NCBI GenBank assembly: GCA_965652565.1
Contig: CBFGWL010000014.1
Span: 1-44,229 of the forward strand
Origin: RSA11 sp965652565
GTDB taxonomy: Bacteria > Actinomycetota > Thermoleophilia > Solirubrobacterales > 70-9
Direction: 5' to 3'
Length of the DNA stretch: 44,229 nt
A model generated the notes under the pieces. That model ran no database searches. It saw only the letters and a program-made list of their open reading frames with translations, and was not told where the DNA came from. Position 1 is the first letter of the stretch; every line of letters starts with the position of its first letter. Both the position numbers and the translations under genes were made by a program. This document shows positions 23,052 through 31,702 of this stretch, piece after piece.

Positions 23052-23534
23052 TCAGGCGGGCTGCGGCGTCAGCTGGATGCCCGGGCCGGCGTCGGCGAAC
23101 TCGACGAGCTCGGCGAGCGTGGTGCCCGCCAGGGCCCGGGTCACGCCGCCCTGCACGCGCGTCCACAGAAGCTTGGTGGCACAGGCGCGGTCGCTGTCGG
23201 CCTCGTGGGAGCAGAGCACCCGGCCCTCGCTGTCGGGGTGGAAGCACTCCATCGGGGCGATCGGCCCCTCGAGCGCCTGGACCACCTCGATCATGGTGAT
23301 CTCCTCCGGCGCCCGGGCGATGCGGTAACCGCCGTGCGCCCCGCGCACCGATGTGACGAGTCCCGCCATGCGCAGCTTCGCCACGAGGTGCTCGAGGTAG
23401 GAGAGCGGCAGCGCCTCGGCCTCGGCCACAGCGGTCAGCGAGACCGGCTGGGAGTTCTCGGGGTCGGCGCCGGTGCGTCGACCGAGCTCGACCATGAGGC
23501 GTACGCCGTACTCCGCTTTCGTCGAAAAGAGCAT
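23052..23534 (-). CDS. Rrf2-family Fe-S-sensing regulator (SufR/IscR-like), 160 aa
   Basis: DNA-binding regulator with an N-terminal winged helix (MLFSTKAEYGVRLMVELG; recognition region SYLEHLVAKLRMAGLVTSVRGAHGGY) and three cysteines, Cys97, Cys108 and Cys118, in the Rrf2 cluster loop, able to hold an Fe-S cluster. Members at the head of suf operons repress them when clusters are sufficient. ATG at 23534 is the family start; an in-frame TTG at 23543 would add three residues. A TAGGAT -10 box (23545-23550) overlaps an inverted repeat at 23549-23566, suggesting autoregulation. Confidence 0.93.
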   Translation of the reverse strand: MLFSTKAEYGVRLMVELGRRTGADPENSQPVSLTAVAEAEALPLSYLEHLVAKLRMAGLVTSVRGAHGGYRIARAPEEITMIEVVQALEGPIAPMECFHPDSEGRVLCSHEADSDRACATKLLWTRVQGGVTRALAGTTLAELVEFADAGPGIQLTPQPA

Positions 23535-23544
23535 CCGGCACAAA

Positions 23545-23566
23545 ATCCTAGCCGAGCGGTCGGTTA
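23545..23566 (-). promoter_or_regulatory. rrf2-type gene promoter with overlapping inverted-repeat operator
   Basis: TAGGAT on the minus strand (23545-23550) is the -10 box. TAGCCGA-N4-TCGGTTA on the plus strand (23549-23566) is an inverted repeat with 6 of 7 matching pairs and overlaps the -10 box, a position suited to a repressor such as the gene's own product. Confidence 0.45.
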
Positions 23567-23626
23567 TGCGCCGGGCAGCGATCTGGCCCGCTCGCGCGAG
23601 CGGCGGGGTGGCGACGCTTTCGCGCC

Positions 23627-24328
23627 CTACGGTTCGATCAGGCCGCGGCGGATCGCGTAGCGCACGAGCTCGACGCGGTCGCGCATGCCGAGCTTGCGCA
23701 TCGCGTTCGAGCGGTGGTTCTCCACGGTCTTCTCGGAGAGGTGGAGGATCTCCGCGATCTCCTTGTTCGTATGCGCCTCCGCGACCAGCTTCACGACCTC
23801 CTGCTCGCGCGGCGTGAGCTCGTCGGAGCGCGGGGAGCCCTGGCCCAGCACGTCCTTGATCAGCGCCTGCTGCGCGGCAGGGGTGAGGAAGGGCTCGCCG
23901 TTCTCGATCGCGCGCACGGCGGCCATCAGATCCTCGTCGGCCTGGGCCTTCAGCACGTAGCCGGAGGCGCCCGCCTTGAGCGCCTCGAACAGGTAGCGCT
24001 CGTCGTCGTACATGGACAGGATCAGCACGGCGACCTCGGGGGCGTGCTCGCGGATCTCGCGCGTCGCCTGCAACCCCGTGAGCTTGGGCATCTTCACGTC
24101 GAGGATCGCCAGGTCCGGCCGCTCGCGGATCGCGAGGTCGCGGGCCTCGGCGCCGTCGGACGCCTCGCCCACCACCTCGATGTCGGGCTGGCGCTCGAGC
24201 AACATCCGCACGCCGGAGCGCACGATGCCGTGGTCGTCGGCGATCACTACGCGCAAGGCGCGCTCACGCCCTTCCGTCTGCGCCGTCGGGGACTGCATTG
24301 CTGGTGAAATTTGAGTCGCGCTGGTCAT
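23627..24328 (-). CDS. NarL/LuxR-family response regulator, 233 aa
   Basis: Transcription factor of a two-component system. The receiver domain (about 25-145) carries the acidic pair Asp31-Asp32, phospho-acceptor Asp77 in LAILDVKMP, and the Lys of LKAQAD. The LuxR-type helix-turn-helix (about 168-230) has LTPREQEVVKLVAEAHTNKE and LSEKTVENHRSNAMRKLG. ATG at 24328 with GGGAG 5 bases upstream is preferred; it overlaps the kinase gene by 65 bases, so the two are made together. Targets are unknown; similarity is to LiaR/DesR/DegU-type regulators. Confidence 0.9.
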   Translation of the reverse strand: MTSATQISPAMQSPTAQTEGRERALRVVIADDHGIVRSGVRMLLERQPDIEVVGEASDGAEARDLAIRERPDLAILDVKMPKLTGLQATREIREHAPEVAVLILSMYDDERYLFEALKAGASGYVLKAQADEDLMAAVRAIENGEPFLTPAAQQALIKDVLGQGSPRSDELTPREQEVVKLVAEAHTNKEIAEILHLSEKTVENHRSNAMRKLGMRDRVELVRYAIRRGLIEP

Positions 24329-25307
24329 CACCACTCCCTATCGGCACGATCAGCCGAACCCTTGTGCCCACGCCCGGGCGGGACTCGATCCGCAACTCGC
24401 CGCCCACGAGCAGCGCGCGCTCGCGCATGCCCCCGATGCCTAGCCCCCGGTTCGCCTCGTCGAAGGTGAAGCCGCGCCCGTCGTCGCTGACCGTCAGCGC
24501 GATCGCGCCGTTCTGCCGCTCGAGCTGGACGCGCACGTTCTCGGGCTCCGCGTGGCGCTGCGCGTTCGTGAGCGCCTCCTGCGCCACGCGGTAGACGACG
24601 AGCTGCGCGTCGGCTGGGATGTCGCTGAACGAGCCGCTGCCCTCGAAGCTCGCCCGCACGTCGGTGCGGCGCGCGAGCTCGTCCACGGTGCCGGCGACGG
24701 CGGCCTTGAGGCCGAGGTCGTCGAGGGCCGTCGGGCGCAGCTGGCGTGCCAGGGTGAGCAGCTCCTCCATCGCCGCGTTGGCGAGGCGCTTGGTCTCCGC
24801 GATCTCCTCGGCGAGCTCCGGCGGGGCGTGCTCGCGCACGGCCTCGAGGCGCAGCAGCAGGCCGGTGAGGGACTGGTTGACCTCGTCGTGCAGATCGCGG
24901 GCGACGCGGGCGCGCTCCTCCTCCTGCGCGGTGAGCGCGGCGCTCGAGGCGCGCCTCCGCTCGGCCTCGAGCCGCTCGAGCATGCGCCGGAAGGTGGTCT
25001 GCAGCCGCTCGACCTCCTCCGGGCCGCCCACGTCCTCCTGTTCGCGCAGGTTCGCGCCCGGCCGGCTCAGGTCGGCGCGCTCCATCTGATCGACGAGGCG
25101 CTCCAGCGGGCGGAAGCGGCGCTGCAACAGGAAGACGTTGACGAGCACGGTGAGCGAGACGAAGAGCCCAAGCACCATCCCCTGGGCGGGGTTCTCGCGC
25201 AGGTCGATGCCCGGATTGGTCGCCAGGCTCGCCGCGATCACGGCGGCCACGACGAGGAGCAGGTTCACGACGAGAACCTGTGTGAGGAGGTTGCGGCGGC
25301 GCCTCAT
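24264..25307 (-). CDS. NarL-family sensor histidine kinase, 347 aa
   Basis: Membrane kinase partner of the adjacent response regulator. Two membrane helices (about 8-29 and 43-62) enclose a very short outside loop of about 13 residues, so the signal is probably sensed in or at the membrane. A HAMP-like segment follows, then HisKA_3 with His140 in ARVARDLHDEVNQSLTGL, and an HATPase_c domain with AQEALTNAQRHA, DDGRGF and GLGIGGMRERA. The C-terminal 25 residues overlap the regulator gene. ATG at 25307 lies 6 bases after a GATAAT -10-like box (25314-25319). Divergent from htpX, which hints at a cell-envelope stress input. Confidence 0.92.
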   Translation of the reverse strand: MRRRRNLLTQVLVVNLLLVVAAVIAASLATNPGIDLRENPAQGMVLGLFVSLTVLVNVFLLQRRFRPLERLVDQMERADLSRPGANLREQEDVGGPEEVERLQTTFRRMLERLEAERRRASSAALTAQEEERARVARDLHDEVNQSLTGLLLRLEAVREHAPPELAEEIAETKRLANAAMEELLTLARQLRPTALDDLGLKAAVAGTVDELARRTDVRASFEGSGSFSDIPADAQLVVYRVAQEALTNAQRHAEPENVRVQLERQNGAIALTVSDDGRGFTFDEANRGLGIGGMRERALLVGGELRIESRPGVGTRVRLIVPIGSGDDQRDSNFTSNAVPDGADGRA

Positions 25308-25441
25308 ATGTGGATTATCGGCGCCCGCGCGCGTTTCGGGAGTACCCCTCAGGGCGATTAGGGGCCAGCCCCTATAGGCCTGGGGTGGGGGTCTGGGAAG
25401 ATGAGAACGGGCCGCATGGAGGTGGCTACGTTTTGTTGTGA

Positions 25442-25452
25442 CGTTCCGAACG
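25442..25452. promoter_or_regulatory. palindrome CGTTCCGAACG upstream of htpX
   Basis: A perfect 5+1+5 palindrome 37 bases before the htpX ATG, inside the 182-base divergent region shared with the histidine kinase. A candidate regulator site; no family match recognised. The same region also holds AGGGGCC..GGCCTA-type short inverted repeats near 25360-25380. Confidence 0.35.
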
Positions 25453-25489
25453 CACCGACCTTCGGGACACCAAAGGAGACGAAAAAGGC

Positions 25490-26353
25490 ATGACCACCAC
25501 CCGTCAATCCAACTTCGCCGCGGGGCTGCGCACGACGCTGCTGCTCGCGACGCTGACCGGCCTGTTCGTGGCCATCGGCGCGCTCATCGGCGGCTCGAGC
25601 ACGGCGCTGCTCTTCCTCTTCATGGCGGCCATCTTCAACATGGGCGCCTACTGGTTCAGCGACAAGATCGCGCTGAAGATGAGCGGCGCCAGGCCCGTCT
25701 CCGAGAGCGAGGCGCCCCGGCTCTATCAGATGGTGCGCGAGCTGACCACGCGCGCCGACCTGCCGATGCCGAAGCTCTACGTGATCCCGCAAGAGCAGCC
25801 GAACGCTTTCGCGACCGGCCGTAACCCGAAGAACTCGGCCGTCGCCGTGACGGCGGGGATCATGACCCGCCTGAGCGAGGACGAGCTGCGCGGCGTGGTC
25901 GCCCACGAGCTCGCCCACATCCGCAACCGCGACGTGCTGATCCAGTCCGTCGCCGCGACGATTGGCGGCGCGATCACCTACCTGGCGTACATGCTGGTGT
26001 GGGTCGGCGGCGACGACAACAACTCGCCGCTGGGGATCATCGGCGCGCTCGCGATGGTGCTGCTCGCACCGCTGGCGGCCTCGCTGATCCAGCTCTCGAT
26101 CTCGCGTCAGCGCGAGTACTCCGCCGACGCGACCGGCGCGCAGATCTGCGGGAACCCCGAGTCGCTCGCGAGCGCGCTGCTGCGTCTCGAGGAGAGCGCC
26201 AAGGCGATCCCGATGCAGGTCAACCAGGCCGCGGAGCCGCTTTACATCGTGAAGCCCTTCCGGGGTAAGGGCATGGCGGCGATGTTCTCGACGCACCCGC
26301 CCATCGAGGAGCGCGTGCGCCGGCTCCGGCAGATGCGGCCCGCGCTCGGGTAA
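25490..26353 (+). CDS. htpX: membrane zinc metalloprotease HtpX (M48), 287 aa
   Basis: Quality-control protease of the cytoplasmic membrane. Two N-terminal membrane helices (about 13-34 and 37-56), the zinc site HELAH (His139, Glu140, His143) in VVAHELAHIRNRD, two further helices (about 155-200), and the third ligand in SRQREYSADATGA (Glu near 208). The C-terminus FSTHPPIEERVRRLRQM is typical. The ribosome binding site AAAGGAG precedes ATG at 25490. Monocistronic: a strong hairpin follows. Divergent from the two-component system, which may control it. Confidence 0.95.
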   Translation: MTTTRQSNFAAGLRTTLLLATLTGLFVAIGALIGGSSTALLFLFMAAIFNMGAYWFSDKIALKMSGARPVSESEAPRLYQMVRELTTRADLPMPKLYVIPQEQPNAFATGRNPKNSAVAVTAGIMTRLSEDELRGVVAHELAHIRNRDVLIQSVAATIGGAITYLAYMLVWVGGDDNNSPLGIIGALAMVLLAPLAASLIQLSISRQREYSADATGAQICGNPESLASALLRLEESAKAIPMQVNQAAEPLYIVKPFRGKGMAAMFSTHPPIEERVRRLRQMRPALG

Positions 26354-26379
26354 GCGCAGCCCCAACAGCGTTTTCGATG

Positions 26380-26407
26380 CACCGGCCGGCCACAGCGCCG
26401 GCCGGTG
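26380..26407 (+). terminator. strong hairpin terminator after htpX
   Basis: CACCGGCCGGC (26380-26390) pairs perfectly with GCCGGCCGGTG (26397-26407) around a 6-base loop, then TTCGTT. The 11-base GC stem is the most stable simple hairpin in the window and isolates htpX from the next gene. Confidence 0.7.
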
Positions 26408-26427
26408 TTCGTTGGCGAGAAGGTCGG

Positions 26428-26442
26428 CTACACTTTCTGAAG
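26428..26442 (+). promoter_or_regulatory. shared CTACACTT(T/C)CTGAAG element, moeZ-like gene promoter
   Basis: CTACACTTTCTGAAG differs at one base from the element before cysM (30717-30731). It contains a TACACT -10 box. Here the predicted leader is about 40 bases and includes a four-codon ORF (ATG at 26468, stop TGA overlapping the start at 26482). Confidence 0.5.
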
Positions 26443-26481
26443 TCCTGTAATCCCGATAGAGATTTGGATGTTTGAGCACTG

Positions 26482-27672
<1,191 letters not shown>

Positions 27673-27703
27673 GGCTCGCGCGCCGACCGATAGGTTTCAG
27701 GCA

Positions 27704-27979
27704 ATGGCAACCGTGAAGATCCCCCCGGTCCTCCGTGCGCAAACTGGCGGCCAGTCCGAGGTGACGGCAGCGGGCAGCACCGTCGGTGAGGTGCTGAACG
27801 CGCTCGTCGAGGCGCATCCCGATACCCAGCGCCAGCTCTTCGCCGCGGAGGGCGAGCTCAACCGCTACGTGAACGTGTATCTGAACGACGAGGACGTGCG
27901 CGTCCTCGACGGGCTCGACACGCCCGCGTCCGACAGCGACACCGTCGTGATCCTGCCGGCGATGGCCGGCGGGCGCTAA
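27704..27979 (+). CDS. cysO: CysO-type ubiquitin-like sulfur-carrier protein ending in GGR, 91 aa
   Basis: Beta-grasp sulfur carrier. It aligns end to end with M. tuberculosis CysO as I remember it: VKIPPVLRAQTGGQ, STVGEVLNALVEAHP, LNRYVNVYLNDEDVR, DSDTVVILPAMAGG. In the pathway its C-terminal thiocarboxylate gives sulfur to an aminoacrylate on CysM, and the cysteine formed is cut off by the Mec peptidase. M. tuberculosis CysO ends at Gly-Gly; this one has one extra residue, Arg91, which must be removed before adenylation. ATG at 27704 is the only start giving the family N-terminus. Follows the MoeZ-like gene, probably as an operon. Confidence 0.93.
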   Translation: MATVKIPPVLRAQTGGQSEVTAAGSTVGEVLNALVEAHPDTQRQLFAAEGELNRYVNVYLNDEDVRVLDGLDTPASDSDTVVILPAMAGGR

Positions 27980-28063
27980 GCCCCGGACCCCGCAGCGACG
28001 AAGCACGCGCCGCGAGCCTCCGGCGAGCGGGGGTGCGCGAGCGGCCGACCCGCAGCGCGGCCG

Positions 28064-28861
28064 CTAGTGCTCGAGCACGAGGCCGAGGAACCGCTTGGTG
28101 CGCTCGTGGCTGGGCGTGTCCAGCACCTCGCGCGGCGGCCCCTTCTCGACGACGACGCCGCCGTCCATGAAGACGACCTCGTCCGCGACCTCGCGGGCGA
28201 AGTTCATCTCGTGGGTGACGACGATCATCGTCATGCCCTCGTTCGCGAGCTCCTTCATGACGTCGAGGACCTCCTTGACGAGCTCGGGGTCGAGCGCGCT
28301 CGTGACCTCGTCGAAGAGCATCAGGTGCGGGTCCATCGCGAGCGCGCGGGCGATCGCGACGCGCTGCTGCTGGCCGCCCGAGAGGCGCTCGGGGAACTCG
28401 TTGAGCTTGTCGGCGAGGCCGACCCGGGCGAGCAGGGCCTCAGCCTTGGGCCGGGCCTCCGATGCGCGGCGGCCCAGCACCTTCTCCTGCGCGAGGCAGA
28501 CGTTCTCGACCGCGGACTTGTGCGGGAAGAGGTTGAACTGCTGAAAGACCATGCCCATGCGCCGGCGCACGGCGTTGATCTCCTCCTCCTTCGTGATCGC
28601 GGTGATGTCGCGGCCCTCGAAGAACACCTTGCCCGCGTTCGGGCGCTCGAGCATGTTGATGCAGCGCAGCAGCGTCGACTTGCCCGAGCCGCTCGGCCCG
28701 ATCACGCAGGTGACCGAACCGCGCGGGATGTCGAGGTCCACTCCGCAGAGGACGTCGAGCCTCCCGAAGCTCTTCCTGATGCCCTCGAGCCTGAGGATGG
28801 TGCCGTCCTCGCTCACGCCGTCGCCCGGCGAAGCAGCCATCGGACCCTCCTCGCCCGTCAT
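28064..28861 (-). CDS. polar amino acid ABC transporter, ATPase (GlnQ-like), 265 aa
   Basis: ATP-binding subunit of a PAAT-family importer. Walker A is GPSGSGKSTLLRC, the Q-loop is MVFQQFNLFPH, the signature is LSGGQQQRVAIARAL, Walker B is LMLFDEVTSALDPE, and the switch is VVTHEMNFA. An unusual 20-residue acidic Gly-rich extension precedes the core (residues 1-22). The start overlaps the permease stop (ATGA). Third gene of the importer operon; it converges on cysO. Substrate class (polar amino acid such as cystine, glutamine or arginine) is known from the family only. Confidence 0.93.
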   Translation of the reverse strand: MTGEEGPMAASPGDGVSEDGTILRLEGIRKSFGRLDVLCGVDLDIPRGSVTCVIGPSGSGKSTLLRCINMLERPNAGKVFFEGRDITAITKEEEINAVRRRMGMVFQQFNLFPHKSAVENVCLAQEKVLGRRASEARPKAEALLARVGLADKLNEFPERLSGGQQQRVAIARALAMDPHLMLFDEVTSALDPELVKEVLDVMKELANEGMTMIVVTHEMNFAREVADEVVFMDGGVVVEKGPPREVLDTPSHERTKRFLGLVLEH

Positions 28862-29658
28862 GTCCCGGCCAGCCCGATGTTCGGATTCGGCGGCTCCTCC
28901 GAGTCGCCCCCGTCGGCATCGCCGCCCCCCCGCTGGGTGCGGCGCTGCTCACGTGCCAGCAGCACGTCCACGAGACGCGCGAGCGGGATCGTGAGCAGCA
29001 GGTAGAAGATCGCGCCCAGCATGAGGCCCGAGCCGTTGAAGTAATCCGACTCGATTGAGAAGCCCGCGTCGAGCAGCTCCGAGCCGCCGATCGCGAAGAT
29101 CAGCGAGGTGTCCTTCATCAGTGCGATGAGGTCGTTGAGGAGCGGCGGGACCACCTTCCTGACGGCCTGCGGGATGACGACGTAGCGCATCGCCTTGCCG
29201 TGGCTCATGCCGAGCGAGCGCGCCGCCTCCACCTGCCCGTGCGGAACCGCCTCGATCCCGGCCCGGTAGACCTCGGCGAGGTAGGCGCCGTAGGTCAGCG
29301 TGAGGCCGATCACCCCGTACCAGAACCAGGTGGGCTCCCCGAGCCAGGTCGGCAGGCCGAGCCACTGGGGAATGACGCCGTCGGCCTGTCCCGCGGCCAA
29401 GAAGCCGGACACGAGCAGCAGCACGAGCAGGGCCGGGATCCCGCGGAACACGTCGATGTAGCCGATCGTGATCCACCTGACCGGCGCAAATGCCACGCCC
29501 GGCAGCTGCCGGAGGACGGACAGCAAGAGCCCCCAGATGAGCGAGAGGACCGACGCGACAAGCCAGAGCTTGATCGTCACCCACAGCCCGTCGACGACGA
29601 AGTCGAACTCGTCCCTGATGATCTCGAGGTCGAAGTAGTAGTTGAAGATGAACTCCAT
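28858..29658 (-). CDS. polar amino acid ABC transporter, permease, 266 aa
   Basis: Membrane subunit of the PAAT importer, with five to six helices and the cytoplasmic EAA loop EAARSLGMSHGKAMRYVVIPQAVRK that docks the ATPase. The N-terminal motif VVDGLWVTIKLWLVASVLS is typical. The C-terminal tail is hydrophilic (Arg/Gly/Asp/Glu-rich) and unusually long. ATG at 29658 with GAGGAGAG just upstream is preferred over an in-frame ATG-less extension to 29700. A 99-base gap with a 30-base perfect palindrome separates it from the binding-protein gene; its stop overlaps the ATPase start. Confidence 0.93.
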   Translation of the reverse strand: MEFIFNYYFDLEIIRDEFDFVVDGLWVTIKLWLVASVLSLIWGLLLSVLRQLPGVAFAPVRWITIGYIDVFRGIPALLVLLLVSGFLAAGQADGVIPQWLGLPTWLGEPTWFWYGVIGLTLTYGAYLAEVYRAGIEAVPHGQVEAARSLGMSHGKAMRYVVIPQAVRKVVPPLLNDLIALMKDTSLIFAIGGSELLDAGFSIESDYFNGSGLMLGAIFYLLLTIPLARLVDVLLAREQRRTQRGGGDADGGDSEEPPNPNIGLAGT

Positions 29659-29697
29659 GGGCTCTCCTCTGCTGCTCCGCGGGGGCCATAACTTTTC

Positions 29698-29734
29698 CAC
29701 ACGTGTGAAGGGGCGCCGATCGGCGCCCCTTCAC
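29698..29734. repeat. 30-base perfect palindrome (with adjoining CACACGTGTG) between binding-protein and permease genes
   Basis: 29705-29734 is perfectly self-complementary, half-site GTGAAGGGGCGCCGA. The RNA hairpin lies 23 bases after the binding-protein stop on the minus strand. No T-run follows. Overlapping its left end, CACACGTGTG (29698-29707) is a second perfect palindrome. Such hairpins usually protect or attenuate mRNA so that more binding protein than permease is made. Confidence 0.7.
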
Positions 29735-29757
29735 CCAGCGTGTGTGCCGCCGCGGGA

Positions 29758-30630
29758 CTAGTCGTCCGTGAGCAGCTCGTTCGTGCCCTCGAGGACCTCA
29801 GGCGGGGCCTCGGTGCCGAAGTACTTCTGGTACAGGTCGTTGATGGTCCCGTTCTCCTTCAGCGTGGCGAGGGCCTCGTTCATCGCCTCGCGCAGGCCGT
29901 CGTTGTCGGGCGCCACCGCGAACCCGAAGAACACGTCGGTGGGGATCTCCTCGACCACCTCGATGCCCTCCGTCTCCTCGACCGCGAGCGCGCCCGTGGC
30001 CAGGTCGGTCAGGACCGCCTCGACCTGCTCCGTCCTCAGGGCGGCGACAGCGTTGGGGCCCTCCGGGAAGCCGCGGACCTCGGCTGCGTCGGTCTCGTCC
30101 TCGGCGTACTCCTGCTGGGAGGTGCCGTCCTGGACGCCGACGATCTTGCCGCTCAGGTCCTCGACGCTCTGGATGTCGGAGCCCTCGGGGACCAGCAGCG
30201 CCGTAGCGCTCAGGTAGTACGGATCCGTGAAGTCGACGACCCGCTCACGCCGCTCGTCGATGTCCGATGCGGCGGCCGCGGTGTCGAACTGGCCGTTCGC
30301 CGTGTCGCGGAAGATCGTGTTGAAGCCCGTGTCGACCCAGTTGACCTCGAGGCCGAGCTCCTCGGCGATCCCCTCGATCACCTCGACGTCGTAGCCACTG
30401 AAGTTGGCGCGGCCGGGGCTGCCGATCTCGAACGGCGGGTACGGCGCGTCGGTGCCGACCGTCAGCACTCCCTCTTCGGCCGTCTCGAAATCAGCCCCGC
30501 CGGCGGCAGTCTCCTCGGTGGTCGTCGCGCCGTCGTCGCCACCGTCGTCGTCGTCGCCGCATCCGGTGACGACCAGCGCCATGAGTGCGACCAGGAGCGC
30601 GAGCCCCATCCACAGTCGAGTTCCTCTCAT
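29758..30630 (-). CDS. polar amino acid ABC transporter, substrate-binding lipoprotein, 290 aa
   Basis: Extracytoplasmic family-3 solute-binding protein. Signal peptide with lipobox VVTGC, Cys24 lipidated, then an acidic Gly/Thr linker (to about 50). The binding domain begins VLTVGTDAPYPPFEIGSPGRANFSGYDVEVIEGI (in parts) and contains FDTAAAASDIDERRERVVDFTDPYYL and KIVGVQDGTSQQEYAEDE, all typical. Residues do not settle the ligand; the position between cysO and cysM makes cystine attractive, but this is inference. ATG at 30630 has a GGGAAGGGAA purine run upstream. First gene of the importer operon. Confidence 0.93.
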   Translation of the reverse strand: MRGTRLWMGLALLVALMALVVTGCGDDDDGGDDGATTTEETAAGGADFETAEEGVLTVGTDAPYPPFEIGSPGRANFSGYDVEVIEGIAEELGLEVNWVDTGFNTIFRDTANGQFDTAAAASDIDERRERVVDFTDPYYLSATALLVPEGSDIQSVEDLSGKIVGVQDGTSQQEYAEDETDAAEVRGFPEGPNAVAALRTEQVEAVLTDLATGALAVEETEGIEVVEEIPTDVFFGFAVAPDNDGLREAMNEALATLKENGTINDLYQKYFGTEAPPEVLEGTNELLTDD

Positions 30631-30697
30631 CGATTCCCTTCCCTTCTGGCTTTCGGTGGTGCCGCGGCCAACCCACTCCGCCGGGGCACTTGTGGAA

Positions 30698-30703
30698 AGG
30701 CTA
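30698..30703 (-). promoter_or_regulatory. -10 box of the ABC importer operon
   Basis: TAGCCT on the minus strand, about 68 bases before the binding-protein ATG. It lies where the -35 of the opposing cysM promoter would be. Confidence 0.4.
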
Positions 30704-30716
30704 TACGGGCGCGGAA

Positions 30717-30731
30717 CTACACTTCCTGAAG
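30717..30731 (+). promoter_or_regulatory. cysM promoter with the shared CTACACTT(T/C)CTGAAG element
   Basis: CTACACTTCCTGAAG; the TACACT -10 box is 30718-30723 and the ATG is at 30734, giving a predicted leader of about 3 bases. It matches 14 of 15 bases of the element at 26428-26442. Confidence 0.55.
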
Positions 30732-30733
30732 CG

Positions 30734-31702
30734 ATGGTGGAGCGCACCCTGAATCGCCCCTGCGGGGGCCGCTACGGCAGCACGATCGAGGCCGTCGGCA
30801 ACACGCCGCTCGTCGAGCTGCCGACCCTCTCGCCCAAGCCTGGGTGCGTGAAGATCTACGCGAAGCTCGAGGGGCGTAACCCGACCGGGTCCGTGAAGGA
30901 CCGCGTCGCGAAGTCGATGATCGAGCACGCGGAGGCAGAGGGCGCGATCAGCCCCGGCCAGACGATCCTCGAGCCGACGTCGGGCAACACGGGCATCGCG
31001 CTCGCGATGATCGGCCGGCTGAAGGGCTACCCGGTGAAGGTCGTGATGCCGGACAACGTCACGGAGGAGCGCACGCAGCTCCTGCGGATGTTCGGCGCGG
31101 AGATCGTCTACTCGGAGGGCGCGAAGGGCTCCAACGGGGCGGTGGAGAAGGCGCTCGAGATGGCCGAGTCCAATCCCGAGTACTACATGCCCTACCAGTA
31201 CGGGAACCAGGCCAACCCGCTCGCGCACTACAACGGGACCGCGGTCGAGATCCTCGAGGAGCTCGATGAGGTGAGCGCCTTCGTCGCGGGCCTGGGCACC
31301 GGCGGCACGCTGATGGGGGTGGGGCGGCGGCTCAAGGAGAACGACCCCAACACGAAGATCGTCGCCGCGGAGCCGATGCAGGGCGAGCTCGTGCAGGGCC
31401 TGCGCTCGCTCGACGACGGCTTCATCCCGCCGATCATCGATCTGTCGCTGCTCGACCGCAAGATCATGGTCTCCAACCGCGACGCGATCGTCTGGACGCA
31501 GCGCCTACTGCGTGAGGAAGGCCTGTTCGCGGGTGTCTCGGCGGGCGCGATCGCGGCGATCTGCGCGCGGATCGCGGGCGAGATGGACGAGGGCAACATC
31601 GTCTTCATCGTTCCCGACGACGGCTGGAAGTACCTCTCCTCGGGCGTCTACACGAAGCCCGTCGAGGAGCTCGAAGGGGTCGACTCCACGATCTGGTGGT
31701 GA
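30734..31702 (+). CDS. cysM: cysteine synthase CysM (CysO-dependent type), 322 aa
   Basis: PLP enzyme that makes an aminoacrylate from an activated serine and accepts sulfur from thiocarboxylated CysO. PLP lysine Lys55 in NPTGSVKDR, SGNTG loop at 83-87, phosphate loop GLGTGGTLMG. It follows M. tuberculosis CysM throughout (YGSTIEAVGNTPLVELPTLS, MPYQYGNQANPLAHY, GWKYLSSGVY). Arg224 in QGLRSLDDGF aligns with Arg220 of that enzyme, linked to O-phosphoserine preference over O-acetylserine. ATG at 30734 is fixed by the promoter spacing. The stop overlaps the start of the DNA alkylation repair gene. Confidence 0.94.
   Translation: MVERTLNRPCGGRYGSTIEAVGNTPLVELPTLSPKPGCVKIYAKLEGRNPTGSVKDRVAKSMIEHAEAEGAISPGQTILEPTSGNTGIALAMIGRLKGYPVKVVMPDNVTEERTQLLRMFGAEIVYSEGAKGSNGAVEKALEMAESNPEYYMPYQYGNQANPLAHYNGTAVEILEELDEVSAFVAGLGTGGTLMGVGRRLKENDPNTKIVAAEPMQGELVQGLRSLDDGFIPPIIDLSLLDRKIMVSNRDAIVWTQRLLREEGLFAGVSAGAIAAICARIAGEMDEGNIVFIVPDDGWKYLSSGVYTKPVEELEGVDSTIWW

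Noticed and set aside
30404..30733. N-terminal extension of cysM by 110 codons
   Set aside because: The extension is antisense to the binding-protein gene and Ser/Pro-rich; cysM homologues begin near 30734 and a promoter element lies just before it.
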